Counted from the first letter of the stretch, positions 34,934 to 44,844 are shown. The stretch: 64,000 bases of DNA from Nocardia beijingensis NBRC 16342 (GCF_001612785.1 NZ_BDBC01000061.1:1-64000); one strand, 5' to 3'. Notes: generated by a model not told the origin, from the sequence alone. Program-made: numbers and translations.

Positions 34934-36538
34934 ATGATTCGCTCGATCGCGCGAACCGCGACCGCTCTGACCGTCACCGCCGGTCTGTGGTTCGCGGGCG
35001 CTCCGGCGCCCGTGATCGCGTCGGCGCCGGAGGTGTTCGTGACCGGCGGCGCGATCTCCGGCCGCGTCGTCGATGACATCGTCGAGTACTTCGGCATCCC
35101 GTTCGCGGCGCCGACGGGAGGCGAAGCGCGATTCGCGCCGCCGCGCCCCGTATCGCCGTGGCCCGGCGTGCGCCCCGCCCGCGACCACGGGCCGCAGTGT
35201 CCGCAGACGGGATACCTGCCCGGCATACCATCGCTCGCGCCCACCGGCGAGGATTGCCTGACCATCGACATCTACGCGCCGGACGGCGCCGGCGCCCGTC
35301 CGCGGCCCATCATGGTCTTCCTGCACGGCGGCGGTTATCTCGACGGCTCCAACAGCGAATACGACGGGCCGACTCGGATGGCCGCCGACGGCGACGTCAT
35401 CGTGGCCATCCCCAATTACCGTCTCGGACCGTTCGGCTTCCTGGCGCTCCCGGAACTGGCGGCCGAATCCGGCGGCGCCGTCGGAACGGTCGCCATCCAG
35501 GATCAGCAAGCCGCGCTGCGCTGGCTGCGGGACAACGCGCACGTCTTCGGCGGCGATCCGGACAATGTCACGATCTTCGGTGAGTCGGCAGGCGCCGTCA
35601 GCGTCTGCACCCATTTCGCCGCACCCGGCTCCGACGATCTGTTCGCCAAGGCGATCATCCAGAGCGGTCCCTGCGCGCAAGCGCCACTGGCGCCCGGCGA
35701 TCGCGCCGACGCTTTCGCGCGCTCGCAGCGCTACGCGGACAGTGTCGGATGCGGCGACGCGGCAACCCGGCTGGCCTGCCTGCGCGCACTGCCCGTGGCG
35801 AAGCTCCTCGACTCGCCGATGGCCCGAGCCGAAGGCCACGATCCCGTCTGGTTTCCCGTCATCGACGGCGTCGTCATCACGCGGACGCTCGACGCGGGCT
35901 TGACCGGGGATGCCAGGAAGGCGCCGATTCTCACGGGGACGACGAGCGCGGAGGGTGGTCTGATGGTCGCCGAAACCGACTACGCCCGCGGCCACATTCC
36001 GGACGCGGCGAGCTACGAACGCTTCGTGCGCGAATCCTTCGGCGCCGACGCCGACCGAGTCCTGGCCCGGTACCCGGTCGATCGCTTCCCCTCACCGGCA
36101 GCCGCCCAGATCGTGGTGATCACCGACAGCGGGCTCGCCTGTCCCACGCTGTCCACCAGCCGAACGGCGCGCGACGCCGGACATCCGCTGTGGCAGTACG
36201 AATTCGATCAGGCGCCGCTCGGTGACGCCAATCCGGTGCTGCCCGGCGCGTTTCACTCCGCCGAGCTGTACTACCTGTTCACCAGATTCATGGGTGTGCC
36301 GGTTCCATGGACCGGTGCGTCCGCCGCTTTCGCCGCGCAGATGCAGCGCTGGTGGACCACCTTCGCCCACACCGGTGACCCGAATGCGCCGGGTTCACCC
36401 GAATGGCAGGCCTGGCCGGCGTCGACCGGGCACGGCCCCGATGGCTCCGCGCTGCTCATGCGGGCGACCGGCAGCGGCATGACGGACGATTTCGCCGCCA
36501 GGCACGACTGCGCGTTCTGGGCGGACATCGACCGCTGA
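34934..36538 (+). CDS. Secreted type-B carboxylesterase
   Basis: The 534-residue precursor has a signal peptide (MIRSIARTATALTVTAGLWFAGAPAPVIAS) and the type-B carboxylesterase features EDCLTIDIYAP, oxyanion HGGGY, nucleophile elbow FGESAG, and a late His in PGAFHSAEL. It hydrolyses carboxylic esters outside the membrane. It follows the polyketide synthase in the same direction but 387 bases downstream, so a shared role is possible yet unsupported. GGAGG lies 12 bases before the ATG. Confidence 0.88.
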   Translation: MIRSIARTATALTVTAGLWFAGAPAPVIASAPEVFVTGGAISGRVVDDIVEYFGIPFAAPTGGEARFAPPRPVSPWPGVRPARDHGPQCPQTGYLPGIPSLAPTGEDCLTIDIYAPDGAGARPRPIMVFLHGGGYLDGSNSEYDGPTRMAADGDVIVAIPNYRLGPFGFLALPELAAESGGAVGTVAIQDQQAALRWLRDNAHVFGGDPDNVTIFGESAGAVSVCTHFAAPGSDDLFAKAIIQSGPCAQAPLAPGDRADAFARSQRYADSVGCGDAATRLACLRALPVAKLLDSPMARAEGHDPVWFPVIDGVVITRTLDAGLTGDARKAPILTGTTSAEGGLMVAETDYARGHIPDAASYERFVRESFGADADRVLARYPVDRFPSPAAAQIVVITDSGLACPTLSTSRTARDAGHPLWQYEFDQAPLGDANPVLPGAFHSAELYYLFTRFMGVPVPWTGASAAFAAQMQRWWTTFAHTGDPNAPGSPEWQAWPASTGHGPDGSALLMRATGSGMTDDFAARHDCAFWADIDR

Positions 36539-36954
36539 TCCCGGCGCGACACGGCTGCCGACCGGAACCGGCCCGGAATGCGCTGCACGCGACCGTTTCC
36601 CGCTGCGCGGGCACTGATGGATCGGGCGGCACGACACGACTCGTCACCGAAGACGAGATCGGCGAAGGTCATGTGCCCGACTGCCGCACCCGATCCCGCG
36701 GTCCGGTATGCGCGAGGGTCCGCTGACAGTGCGAAAACTGGCTGAGCACTGCGGATTTCGCTGTCGTTCCGCGCCCGATCTTGCCGCATCGCGTCACGCT
36801 GGGTTATGGTCTTCGCCATGACTGCCGGGTCGGCGACACGCCGCACACAGAACGGTTACCCGGCCGCGCTGTGATCATCCGGCGGGCCAGGGGCCCGCCC
36901 GCCTTCTCCGCGAATCCCATGCACTACAGGGACGCTGGAAGGAGGTGAGAACAC
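36539..36954. other. Intergenic region with a 5' hairpin before the S1 mini-gene
   Basis: The only distinct element is a perfect 8-bp GC hairpin, GGCGGGCC-AGG-GGCCCGCC at 36881-36899, about 55 bases upstream of the S1-domain gene. It could be a leader structure. No other gene is supported. Confidence 0.4.
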
Positions 36955-37206
36955 ATGTCCCATTCGGAATCGCCGCAGCGCGGATGGCCGGAGTTCGTCG
37001 CGGCACACGCTCGGGGCGGAGTCCTCGACGCCACCGTCGTGCAGATCGTGCCGTTCGGCGCGTTCCTGGAGGTCGCTCCGGGAATCCACGGGTTGCTGCA
37101 CCGCACCGAGTGGTCGACCGAACCACAGGTCGGCGCCACTCTGACGGTGCGCATCCTCGATATCGATACCGAGAAACAGCGGGTCGCCTTGGCGCACGCT
37201 GAGTAA
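36955..37206 (+). CDS. Single S1-domain RNA-binding mini-protein
   Basis: The 83-residue protein is essentially one S1/OB fold: GGVLDATVVQIVPFGAFLEVAPGIHGLLHRTEW, then VGATLTVRILDIDTEKQRVALA. Single S1 proteins bind RNA and may act as ribosome or RNA-turnover accessories. A very strong GAAGGAGGTGA element precedes the ATG, suggesting high expression. The gene stands alone, with a hairpin in its leader and a terminator right after its stop. Confidence 0.82.
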   Translation: MSHSESPQRGWPEFVAAHARGGVLDATVVQIVPFGAFLEVAPGIHGLLHRTEWSTEPQVGATLTVRILDIDTEKQRVALAHAE

Positions 37207-37220
37207 GGCTCGGCACGGGC

Positions 37221-37251
37221 GTGCCGGGGCAGACTCCACCTGCCCCGGCAC
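37221..37251 (+). terminator. Terminator of the S1 mini-gene
   Basis: A perfect 12-bp stem (GTGCCGGGGCAG with CTGCCCCGGCAC) with a 7-nt loop begins 15 bases after the S1 stop codon. Confidence 0.8.
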
Positions 37252-37419
37252 GATCCCAAGACTATCCCGGGACGGCTCTCCCGCGCGCCGGGTAGCGGCG
37301 GCGGACGGGCCGGATCGGGTGGCGAGCGGAATAAGATGAGGGTGTCGCCGCGTGCGGGACATCCGCTTCGATCACCGGGATCCACGGTGCGACGCCGCAG
37401 GTAGGAGCATACTGACGCG

Positions 37420-38106
37420 ATGAACGAATCGGGCGACCGAATCGTGGACACGGCCGAAGGCGCGGTAGCCCGGGTGGTCGGTGCCGGGACCCCACAGGCC
37501 ACCGGAAGTTTCCGGTTCTGGTTCGCCGATCAGCGATGGGAGTGGTCGGACGAGGTCGCCGCGATGCACGGCTACGGGCCCGACACGGTGACGCCGACCA
37601 CCGAGTTGCTGCTCGCGCACAAACACCCCGAGGACCGGGAGCATGTCGCCGAGGCCATCGAGAAGTCGGTGCGCAACGCCGAGCCGTTCTGCAGCCGTCA
37701 TCGCATCATCGACACCGCGGGAACGACGCACCACGTGCTCGTGCTCGGCGACACCATGACCGACAAGAACGGCACCGTGGTCGGCACCGCGGGCTACTAC
37801 GTCGACCTGACCGCCACCATCGCCGAGGAACGTCAGGACCTGCTCGACGACACGCTGCCGCGCCTGGTCGAAGCGCGCGCACGGATCGAGCAGGCCAAAG
37901 GCGTGCTGATGCGGGTCTACCGGATCAGCGCCGACCAGGCGTTCCACGTTCTGCAGTGGCGTTCGCAGGAGACCAACGTCAAGTTGCGCGACCTGGCCGC
38001 CCAGTTGATCGCCGAAATCGACCGCTTGCCCGCGGCCCCGCCGGGCGTGCAGACCGCTTTCGACCACATGCTGCTCACCTTGCACGAGCGCGTTCCGAAG
38101 TCGTGA
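37420..38106 (+). CDS. PAS-ANTAR domain RNA-binding regulator
   Basis: The 228-residue protein has an N-terminal PAS-like sensor (FRFWFADQRWEWSDEVAAMHGY, then GTAGYYVDLT) and a C-terminal ANTAR domain (LVEARARIEQAKGVLMRVYRISADQAFHVL). ANTAR proteins bind paired hexaloops in RNA to prevent termination. PAS-ANTAR proteins of this size are common in Nocardia and Mycobacterium. The signal is unknown. It converges on the baeRF2-type gene with a 23-base gap. Confidence 0.87.
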   Translation: MNESGDRIVDTAEGAVARVVGAGTPQATGSFRFWFADQRWEWSDEVAAMHGYGPDTVTPTTELLLAHKHPEDREHVAEAIEKSVRNAEPFCSRHRIIDTAGTTHHVLVLGDTMTDKNGTVVGTAGYYVDLTATIAEERQDLLDDTLPRLVEARARIEQAKGVLMRVYRISADQAFHVLQWRSQETNVKLRDLAAQLIAEIDRLPAAPPGVQTAFDHMLLTLHERVPKS

Positions 38107-38129
38107 GGGCGAGCGGCGCGCTTGTGCTC

Positions 38130-39206
38130 CTATCGGCCGCTCAGCACCGCGCCGACCCCGTCGCGCAGGGCGGCCACGGCCTCGACCAGCACGATGTCGG
38201 CCCCGATCGCCACAGCGGCGACCGGAAGGGCCTCGTCGGCGCGGCGCATTTCGCCGGCCGAGCCGTTCGTGGCCGGGCCGATCAGGGGGTTGGGCGGGGA
38301 TCCGGCCAGCACCAGGCGGTCGCCGAGCGCCGCGCGGTCGAGCAGTAGCCGCTCCACGGTGGCGGCGCGCAGCGCGCTCGTGGTCGCCGCGAGCCCGGCC
38401 ACGGCCAGGCCGTCCGGACGCTCGATCTCGGCGGCGAAGCGGTCGAGGACCCGGCGACGGCGCTGCGCCGCCACCCGGTGCAGGATCTGGCGGACTTCCG
38501 CGTCCAGCGCCGTGGGGTCCGAACCCGGTGTGAGCGTGCCGGATTCGGCGTCGACGACATCCCGGCCCTTCGCGTCGAACACCGCCCGCAGTTCGGCACG
38601 GGCCAGCGCTTCTCCGGCGAGCACGACGACTTCCGCGTGCACGATGTCGGCCAGCCGGGTCAGTTCGCCCGCGAACTCGCGGACGGTGCGCCGGGTCGTG
38701 TCCTCGATCCGCTGCCGGATCGTGCGGTGCGACCAGTCGTCGCGCCGTGGCTCGGCCACCGGATGACCCGCGCCGCGCAGGGCCTGCCGCTCCTCGCTGC
38801 CGTGGCCGTCTAGCGCGTACAGCTCCGAGCTCACCCGGCCGACGAGGGCGACGACATGCGGCACTTTCTCCGCCTGCGCCTCGATCAGCGGCAACAGGTA
38901 GGGCAGGGGAGACACCCGGACGGTCTCGCTCTCGGGCGGGCGCGGCAGACGTTCGTCGGCGAGCACCTCGGTCTCGTCGGCGATGAGCAGCCTGCCGCAC
39001 CGTCCGAGCGCCGGCGGATGCAGTTCGATGGCCTGGGCGAGCAGCCGCCGGATGCGCGGCCGGGCTCCGCTGCGGTCCAGTTCGGCGTCGATCGAGCGCC
39101 AGTGCAGCTCGGTGTCGCGCGCCGCGTCTTCGGTGTCGTGGGAACTGTCGAAACAGACCGAGGCGAAGGGCCCGTGCTTACCGATGATCCGGCGGAGGTC
39201 GGCCAT
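38130..39206 (-). CDS. baeRF2 (Rv2629-like) eRF1-type domain protein
   Basis: The 358-residue protein matches the actinobacterial Rv2629 family of bacterial eRF1-like domains: an N-terminal region with FASVCFDSSHDTEDAARD, a middle part with LVGRVSSELYAL, and a C-terminal L7Ae-like portion. Rv2629 belongs to the dormancy-associated gene set of M. tuberculosis, and related eRF1 folds act on stalled ribosomes or peptidyl-tRNA. The ATG at 39206 is chosen because the conserved N-terminus begins there. Confidence 0.8.
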   Translation of the reverse strand: MADLRRIIGKHGPFASVCFDSSHDTEDAARDTELHWRSIDAELDRSGARPRIRRLLAQAIELHPPALGRCGRLLIADETEVLADERLPRPPESETVRVSPLPYLLPLIEAQAEKVPHVVALVGRVSSELYALDGHGSEERQALRGAGHPVAEPRRDDWSHRTIRQRIEDTTRRTVREFAGELTRLADIVHAEVVVLAGEALARAELRAVFDAKGRDVVDAESGTLTPGSDPTALDAEVRQILHRVAAQRRRRVLDRFAAEIERPDGLAVAGLAATTSALRAATVERLLLDRAALGDRLVLAGSPPNPLIGPATNGSAGEMRRADEALPVAAVAIGADIVLVEAVAALRDGVGAVLSGR

Positions 39207-39904
39207 CGGTCTCACCCGAGTTCCCCGGCCGTGCGTGCCCGCGCCGATGGCCGCGGGCACTCCTCGGAGCGCTCCCGGTCCGTCGGCCTGCGCGCCCGGA
39301 CGACTTCGCCGGGGGCGCCGACGGCTTCGGTTCGGTGAACCACAGTCGGCGGGTACCCGGGCGGGTGGAGCCGAATCAGCGGACGCGACTCCGGCGCTGG
39401 GTCACCGGGACCGGTTGCGAAGGATTTACGAAGCCTCCGCATGGCAGGTGTGGGGCACATTCGCGGCTCCGGCCGGAGCGACCAGAACCGCTGCGCGTCG
39501 CCTCGCGCGGGCGGCGCAGGCCGGCACGGCGAGCGCATCCGCAGCCGCGCGGACGGCGACGAGTAGGGCAGGTGTGTTTCACCACCCGGCGCTTTTTCGG
39601 TTTCGTGTAAGAAACCCGGTCGAACCCGCCATTTCCACTGTTCAACGCGGAAAAATGTAAACAAGCGACCGCTTGGTGTCCGGATCGTAAACCGAAAAGA
39701 GCGGTTTGTTACACCTGAGCTGTGGTAAGTGTTGGATGAGTCGGACCGACAGCGCGGTCGGCCGACAAAAGGGGCGAGGAACCCGCGCTGCTCGATGTTC
39801 AGCCGATTCGACGCGCTCTGCGCGAAACCACCGGCGCGCACGAACACGAGGGCTCTCCGCAAGCATGTGTACGGCAACGTGCACCAGCGCAGAGGAACGT
39901 CATC
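39207..39904. other. Long intergenic region with AT-rich promoter-like patch
   Basis: This holds almost 700 bases with no supported gene. The segment 39590-39720 is clearly more AT-rich than its surroundings and contains a CAAGCG-AC-CGCTTG palindrome at 39662-39675. It probably carries the promoter for the small downstream gene. Confidence 0.45.
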
Positions 39905-40063
39905 GTGAGCGAGAAACCCGAAGCGCCCGTCGCGGACGACGAAGAACGAGATCGGATCGTATGGCCCGACCCGAGCCCGCTGAGCGGCTGGTGGGCCGAA
40001 GTCATGGCGCATCGCCGGATCACCCGGCCGCACGCCTCGGCCGCCGACCCGCGGCACAACTGA
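39905..40063 (+). CDS. Small hypothetical protein, 52 residues
   Basis: A GTG start with AGAGGA upstream opens a short frame reading SEKPEAPVADDEERDRIVWP and later SPLSGWWAEVMAHRRITRP. Its composition (acidic head, WW and Arg-rich tail) looks protein-like rather than random, and it lies downstream of an AT-rich promoter-like patch. No family is recognised. Confidence 0.45.
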   Translation: MSEKPEAPVADDEERDRIVWPDPSPLSGWWAEVMAHRRITRPHASAADPRHN

Positions 40064-40543
40064 CCAGCCACAGGTTCGCCGGATCCGCCGCCACGTGTGG
40101 AGGCGTGCCATCGGTCCGGCCGCCGGCGTCCTGACACCTGCACCGCAATAGCGGGCGGTGAGCTGCGCTACGACTCGCGCCCGGAATACCGCTTCGGTAA
40201 GCGTTTTCCGCTACCGGTTGGAACACGCCGCGCGGACGCGGTGACGACAAATGTCTTCCATGGCGTGAACACGCGGTGAGCGGGTTCGCCGAATGGTGTG
40301 TGCACGCGGCATTCGCATTTCGCGGTGCGCGCAATCGAACACTCGCTCCGAGTTCCCGGAGGGTGACGACTCGCCCTATCCACGAACCGCACTAATTCCG
40401 GGGCCGGCCCGGCTCGCTCGCATGACCGACGTGCCGTTCGCGCCGCGGCGCCGGTTGTCGTTCTCGGCCAAGAGCCGTGAGGGGCAAGCCTTTTGGTGTC
40501 TGCTTCAATGGGTGTTCACATTCGCGGAGGACACGGGGGCGTC
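40064..40543. other. Intergenic region before the substrate-binding-like gene
   Basis: No supported gene was seen in these 480 bases. The right end holds GGAGG (about 40525) and a G-rich stretch before the chosen ATG at 40544. Confidence 0.4.
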
Positions 40544-43303
40544 ATGTCCGGCACCAGAGCTGTCTCCTTTCGGGGAGTCGATGTACTCGAAGATCTGCTT
40601 CGCTGGTTGGTGCGACGGCCGCCGCGCGGCGAGCGGATGCTGCCGATGGTGGGTCTGTGCGGCGATGTCACCAACGTCGAGGCATGCCTGGACATGTTCG
40701 GCGCGGCACTCGCGGGCGCGGTGCACGTGGCCGTCGACGTCGATGCCCTCGACCCGTTGCCCGAAGGCAGTTCCCTGGTCGAGGACACCACTGCGGGACT
40801 GACCGCGTTGCGCAGGCTGCTCTACAACCTCTGCAAGGGTCTGTCGGCCGACCGCTTCGGGCGATTGCGCCCGTTGCCGTTCCGGCGCTACCGGTTGGCC
40901 GAATGGTTGATGGCACGCAAGCTCAACTCCGACAACGAACTCGACGAGCTGGCGTCGCTGCTGCGCAGGGATTTCGGCCGATGGGGCGAGGAGTTGCTCG
41001 GCGAAGCCGAGGCCACGGTGGGCGTGGTGCAGCGCGTGGTGCTGGGACTGCTGCGCATCGTGCTGCCAACGGCGGTGTTCCGGGCGCGCACCGGCGGCCG
41101 CATTCCAGGCGTCGGACGGGAGTTCCGCTGGTTCATGCGCCAGCAGTATCTGGCGCCGGAACAGTCCAGTCAGTTCGTCGGATTCGCCCACCGCCTCACC
41201 GAGGGCGCCCGCCGTCACGAGCACGCCGAGCATCTGGCCAAGCTGCTGGTGCACGCTTTCCTCGAAGACCTGCGGGTGGCCTACCAGCGGCGCTGGTGGG
41301 GCATCGGCGCGGCACGGCGCACCACCTACCCGGTCGTGATCCTGCGCGCGCTCGACGGCGAGGCCGGCCTGCGGCTGCTGGATCTGATCAACGACGTCCG
41401 CAACGAAACCGGCAAGGACGATCCGCTGCTGGTGGTGGCGGGCACGCGGAGGCCCCCGACCGGCGTCACCGCGCGACCGGCCTCCCGGGGGCGGCGGTCG
41501 TACGAAATCTGGGTGGACGAGCTTCCCGTGGCGCGGCAGCGGCAACGGCCGCGTGCTTGGCAGCTGTGGTTCGAGGTGCCCGCGACCGGCTCGAACGACG
41601 ACGAGCCCGACCCGTTCCGCCGTATCCGGCCGCCCGCCCCGCCGTGGTGGGCGCGACGGGCGTTGTCGGCGACCGTGGTGTGCCTGGTGGTCGTGCTTGC
41701 CGTCGCGGCCGCCGGATTCGCGACCTGGCGACCGTGGCGGCCCGGCACACCCGCATGCGGCGCGAGCGTGGCGGACCACTGGGTGCGCGTGGTCCGAGCC
41801 GTGGACGGCAATTGCGTCGGATTCAGCGCCTACGACCCGGACGACCCCGCTGCCGGGGGCCGTGGGTTCCTGTTCGCGAGCGACGAACCGGGCAGCCGTC
41901 GCCTGGTGGAAGTCCAGCGGCGGGTGTACAAGCAGAATCTGCTCGCCGAACAGCTGGCCGCGCGGCAGCCGACCCGCCCGCTGTTCACGCTGGTCTATTT
42001 CGGTCAGCTCACCGGCGTTCCCGGCGACTACCCGGCGCAGAGCGAGGACATCGAGGGCCTGGCGCTGGCGCAGTACAGCGCGCTCGAATCGGTCGCCCCG
42101 GGCGACGCCGTCACGCCCGACACGGTCCCGCTGATCCGGCTGCTGCTCGCGAACACCGGTCCGGCCAACCTGCACGGGCCGCAGGTCGTCGACCTGCTGA
42201 CGCCGCTGATCCGCGCCGAACCCGGCATCGTCGGGGCGATCGGCCTCGATCAGAGCCGCACCGCGACGCTGAGCATGATCAACTCGCTGACCGGCCTCGG
42301 CCTTCCGATGGTGGCGCCGAGCCTGTCGGGCGACGAGATGGTGCGCTCATCGCCGCTGTACTTCCAGATCGCCCCGCCGAACCACGCGATCGCCGACATG
42401 ATCGAGCAGTACCTGGACTCCGTGCCCGGGTTGACCGGGCGCGGCGTGCGGATCTACCACCGCCCCGACCCGACCGACCTCTACACCACGAACATGGCCG
42501 AGGACCTGCGCATCCTGGGCAGGAGCGGGAGGAAGATCTGGGAGGGTTCCTGGGATCAGCGCGAGGCCTTCACCGGGCAGGGCCACGGCGACGCGTGCGA
42601 CGAGGTGCTGTTCTTCGCCGGACGCGATTCGGAGTTCCCCGACTTCCTGCAGAGCTTGAACAAGGCGTGCGGCGACAAGCGGGTGCTGTTGATCGCCGAC
42701 GATTCGGTCAACCGGTTCATGGCCAGCGTGGATCGGCGCAGGGCGGCCAACAGTGCCCGTCCGCTGGTCTACGTGGCCAAAGCGAGCCTGGTGACCTGCC
42801 GCAACAAGGGGCAGGGATTGCGTAGCCGCGTCGAGTTCTACCACCTCGCCACGACCGTCGACCCGGACATCCCGAGCTGGAATGCCTGTGCCGAGACGGA
42901 CAAACCGCTCGGCGAGCGCGTGCAGTTGCATCCGCTGGGGGAGCGGGTCGCGCTGACCTACGACGCCGTCGGATTGTTCGTGCGCGCCGTGCAAACGCTG
43001 GCCCCGGCCGCCTCCGGCGCGTGGACCGAGCCGATCCCGGTCAGCGCGGCGGCGGTGTGGGCGGCACTGCGCGATCTGCCCAGGCAGCCGGTGATCGAAT
43101 CCAGCAGTGGCGTGCTGGACTTCTCGGTCAGCGAGGGCGCCCACGTGGGCCGGGTGGCGCACGAGAAGTGGGTCGGCCTGCTGAGTGTGGAGCAGATCTG
43201 GGACCCGTCGGCCGACACCGAGCCCGTGATGATCTACGGCTGCGGCCGGGCCACCGCCAATGACGATCCGCGGTGCCGTCCCTATCCGCTCGGCGGCGGC
43301 TGA
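40544..43303 (+). CDS. Membrane-anchored receptor-like protein with periplasmic-binding (LivK-like) domain
   Basis: The 919-residue protein has three parts. First is a cytoplasmic region of about 365 residues that begins LPMVGLCGDVTNVEACLDM and is helix-rich. Second is one membrane segment at about 370-393 (LSATVVCLVVVLAVAAAGF). Third is an extracellular region of about 520 residues resembling a type-I periplasmic-binding fold (LLTPLIRAEPGIVGAIGLDQS, then GLPMVAPSLSGDEM). The start of the cytoplasmic part recalls a nucleotide-binding strand, but no Walker A lysine is present. No permease or ATPase genes adjoin it, so it is more likely a sensor than a transporter part. Earlier starts (from 40493) are possible. 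Confidence 0.7.
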   Translation: MSGTRAVSFRGVDVLEDLLRWLVRRPPRGERMLPMVGLCGDVTNVEACLDMFGAALAGAVHVAVDVDALDPLPEGSSLVEDTTAGLTALRRLLYNLCKGLSADRFGRLRPLPFRRYRLAEWLMARKLNSDNELDELASLLRRDFGRWGEELLGEAEATVGVVQRVVLGLLRIVLPTAVFRARTGGRIPGVGREFRWFMRQQYLAPEQSSQFVGFAHRLTEGARRHEHAEHLAKLLVHAFLEDLRVAYQRRWWGIGAARRTTYPVVILRALDGEAGLRLLDLINDVRNETGKDDPLLVVAGTRRPPTGVTARPASRGRRSYEIWVDELPVARQRQRPRAWQLWFEVPATGSNDDEPDPFRRIRPPAPPWWARRALSATVVCLVVVLAVAAAGFATWRPWRPGTPACGASVADHWVRVVRAVDGNCVGFSAYDPDDPAAGGRGFLFASDEPGSRRLVEVQRRVYKQNLLAEQLAARQPTRPLFTLVYFGQLTGVPGDYPAQSEDIEGLALAQYSALESVAPGDAVTPDTVPLIRLLLANTGPANLHGPQVVDLLTPLIRAEPGIVGAIGLDQSRTATLSMINSLTGLGLPMVAPSLSGDEMVRSSPLYFQIAPPNHAIADMIEQYLDSVPGLTGRGVRIYHRPDPTDLYTTNMAEDLRILGRSGRKIWEGSWDQREAFTGQGHGDACDEVLFFAGRDSEFPDFLQSLNKACGDKRVLLIADDSVNRFMASVDRRRAANSARPLVYVAKASLVTCRNKGQGLRSRVEFYHLATTVDPDIPSWNACAETDKPLGERVQLHPLGERVALTYDAVGLFVRAVQTLAPAASGAWTEPIPVSAAAVWAALRDLPRQPVIESSSGVLDFSVSEGAHVGRVAHEKWVGLLSVEQIWDPSADTEPVMIYGCGRATANDDPRCRPYPLGGG

Positions 43304-44757
43304 GCGGCTTCGGCCTGCGCCCGCTCCGGCGTCGCGCTCAGTGGCTCGGCCAGTTCCTCCAGCGACCGCCCTTCGGCGCGCACCCCGTAGGCCAGTTCCA
43401 CCAGACCGGCCGCGAACATGGCGAGCGCGCCGATGGTGAACGCCAGGGCCGTCTTTCCCGGCTCCCCGTCCGCGGTCAGCCCGGCGAACACCAACGGTCC
43501 CGCGACGCCGCCCGCGACGGTCCCGATCGCGTAGAAGAACGCGATGGCCATGGCGCGCGTCTCCATCGGGAAGATCTCGCTGACGGTCAGGTACGCCGCG
43601 CTGGCGCCGCACGACGCCACGAACAGCACCGCGGTCCAGCACGCGGTGAGCGTGGTCGCGGTCAGGTGGCCCGCAGCGAAAAGCCATGCGGTGCCGAGCA
43701 GGAGCACGGCCGAACCGAGATAGCTGCCCGCGATCATCGGCTTGCGCCCGATCGTGTCGAACAGCTTGCCCAGCAGGAGCGGTCCGAGGAAGTTGCCGAA
43801 ACACAGGACCGCGAAGTAGTAGCCGACCCGGTCGTCCGGAATGCCGAACGATCTGGACAGGATGAGCGCGTAGTTGAAGGTGATGGCGTTGTAGAGGAAC
43901 GCCTGACCGATGAACAGCGACAACCCGAGCACGGCGCGCTGCGGATAGCGTCGCACCAGCACCGCCGCGATCTCCCGGAACGAGATGGTCCGCCGCTGCC
44001 GGATCCGGATTCGCTGATCGGAGACGTCGGCGAGCCGTGCGCCCGTGTCGTCCCGGACGCGCGCTTCGATGGCGGTGACCGTGTGTTCGGCGTCGTCCTC
44101 GTGACCGTGGATGAACTGCCATCGCGGGCTCTCCGGCACGTGCCTGCGCACCAGCAGGATGATCAGGCCGAACACGGCGCCGAGCGCGAAGGTCAAGCGC
44201 CAGCCCACATTCGGCGGGAACAGCGCCGTGTTCAGCGCGACGATGGACAGCAGCGCGCCGCCGACCGCTCCGAGCCAATAGGTGCCGTTGATGACGATGT
44301 CGATGCGTCCGCGGTACTGCTTGGGGATCAGCTCGTCGATCGCGGAGTTGATCGCCGCGTATTCGCCGCCGATGCCGAAGCCGGTGAGGAAGCGGAACAG
44401 GACGAACCACCACATCGAGAACGACAGCGCCGTCATGGCGGTCGCGAAGAGGTAGACCGCGAGCGTGATCAAGAAGAGTTTCTTGCGGCCGAATCTGTCG
44501 GTCAGCCAACCGAAGAACAGGGCGCCCGAGCCCGCGCCCGCCACGTACATCGCCGCCGCGAGACCGGAAACCTGTGCGGCGGTGATGGTCAGGCCGCTGT
44601 CCGGTTCCGACAGCCGGGCGGCCACGCTGCCGACGACGGTCACTTCGAGCCCGTCGAGAATCCAGACGGACCCCAGTCCGATCACGATCATCCAATGCCA
44701 CCGCGACCAGGGCAGCCGATCCAGCCTGGCCGGGATGTCGGTCGATATGGTCCGCAC
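43282..44757 (-). CDS. MFS transporter, metabolite:H+ symporter type
   Basis: The 491-residue protein has 12 membrane segments with the sugar/acid-porter motif GWLTDRFGRKKLFL, the repeat GKLFDTIGRKPMI, and RFLTGFGIGGEYAAINS. The subgroup resembles importers of organic or aromatic acids and related metabolites. Its last codons overlap those of the convergent receptor-like gene by 22 bases. Its start lies 88 bases from a KstR-like site shared with the divergent EthD gene, hinting at steroid or lipid catabolism. Confidence 0.85.
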   Translation of the reverse strand: MRTISTDIPARLDRLPWSRWHWMIVIGLGSVWILDGLEVTVVGSVAARLSEPDSGLTITAAQVSGLAAAMYVAGAGSGALFFGWLTDRFGRKKLFLITLAVYLFATAMTALSFSMWWFVLFRFLTGFGIGGEYAAINSAIDELIPKQYRGRIDIVINGTYWLGAVGGALLSIVALNTALFPPNVGWRLTFALGAVFGLIILLVRRHVPESPRWQFIHGHEDDAEHTVTAIEARVRDDTGARLADVSDQRIRIRQRRTISFREIAAVLVRRYPQRAVLGLSLFIGQAFLYNAITFNYALILSRSFGIPDDRVGYYFAVLCFGNFLGPLLLGKLFDTIGRKPMIAGSYLGSAVLLLGTAWLFAAGHLTATTLTACWTAVLFVASCGASAAYLTVSEIFPMETRAMAIAFFYAIGTVAGGVAGPLVFAGLTADGEPGKTALAFTIGALAMFAAGLVELAYGVRAEGRSLEELAEPLSATPERAQAEAAQPPPSG

Positions 44758-44844
44758 GGATCACCCACCTTCGCCGAGTCTGACGGTCGGATACCCCGAG
44801 CCCCGGCGGCCAACCGTGCCGGTGGGTTAGGCTCGGACCTCGAG

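Noticed and set aside
30245..35995. Very long minus-strand open frame (over 1900 codons) across the polyketide synthase
   Set aside because: It is antisense to a synthase with all catalytic motifs, its translation is low-complexity Arg/Asp/His-rich, and it crosses gene borders.
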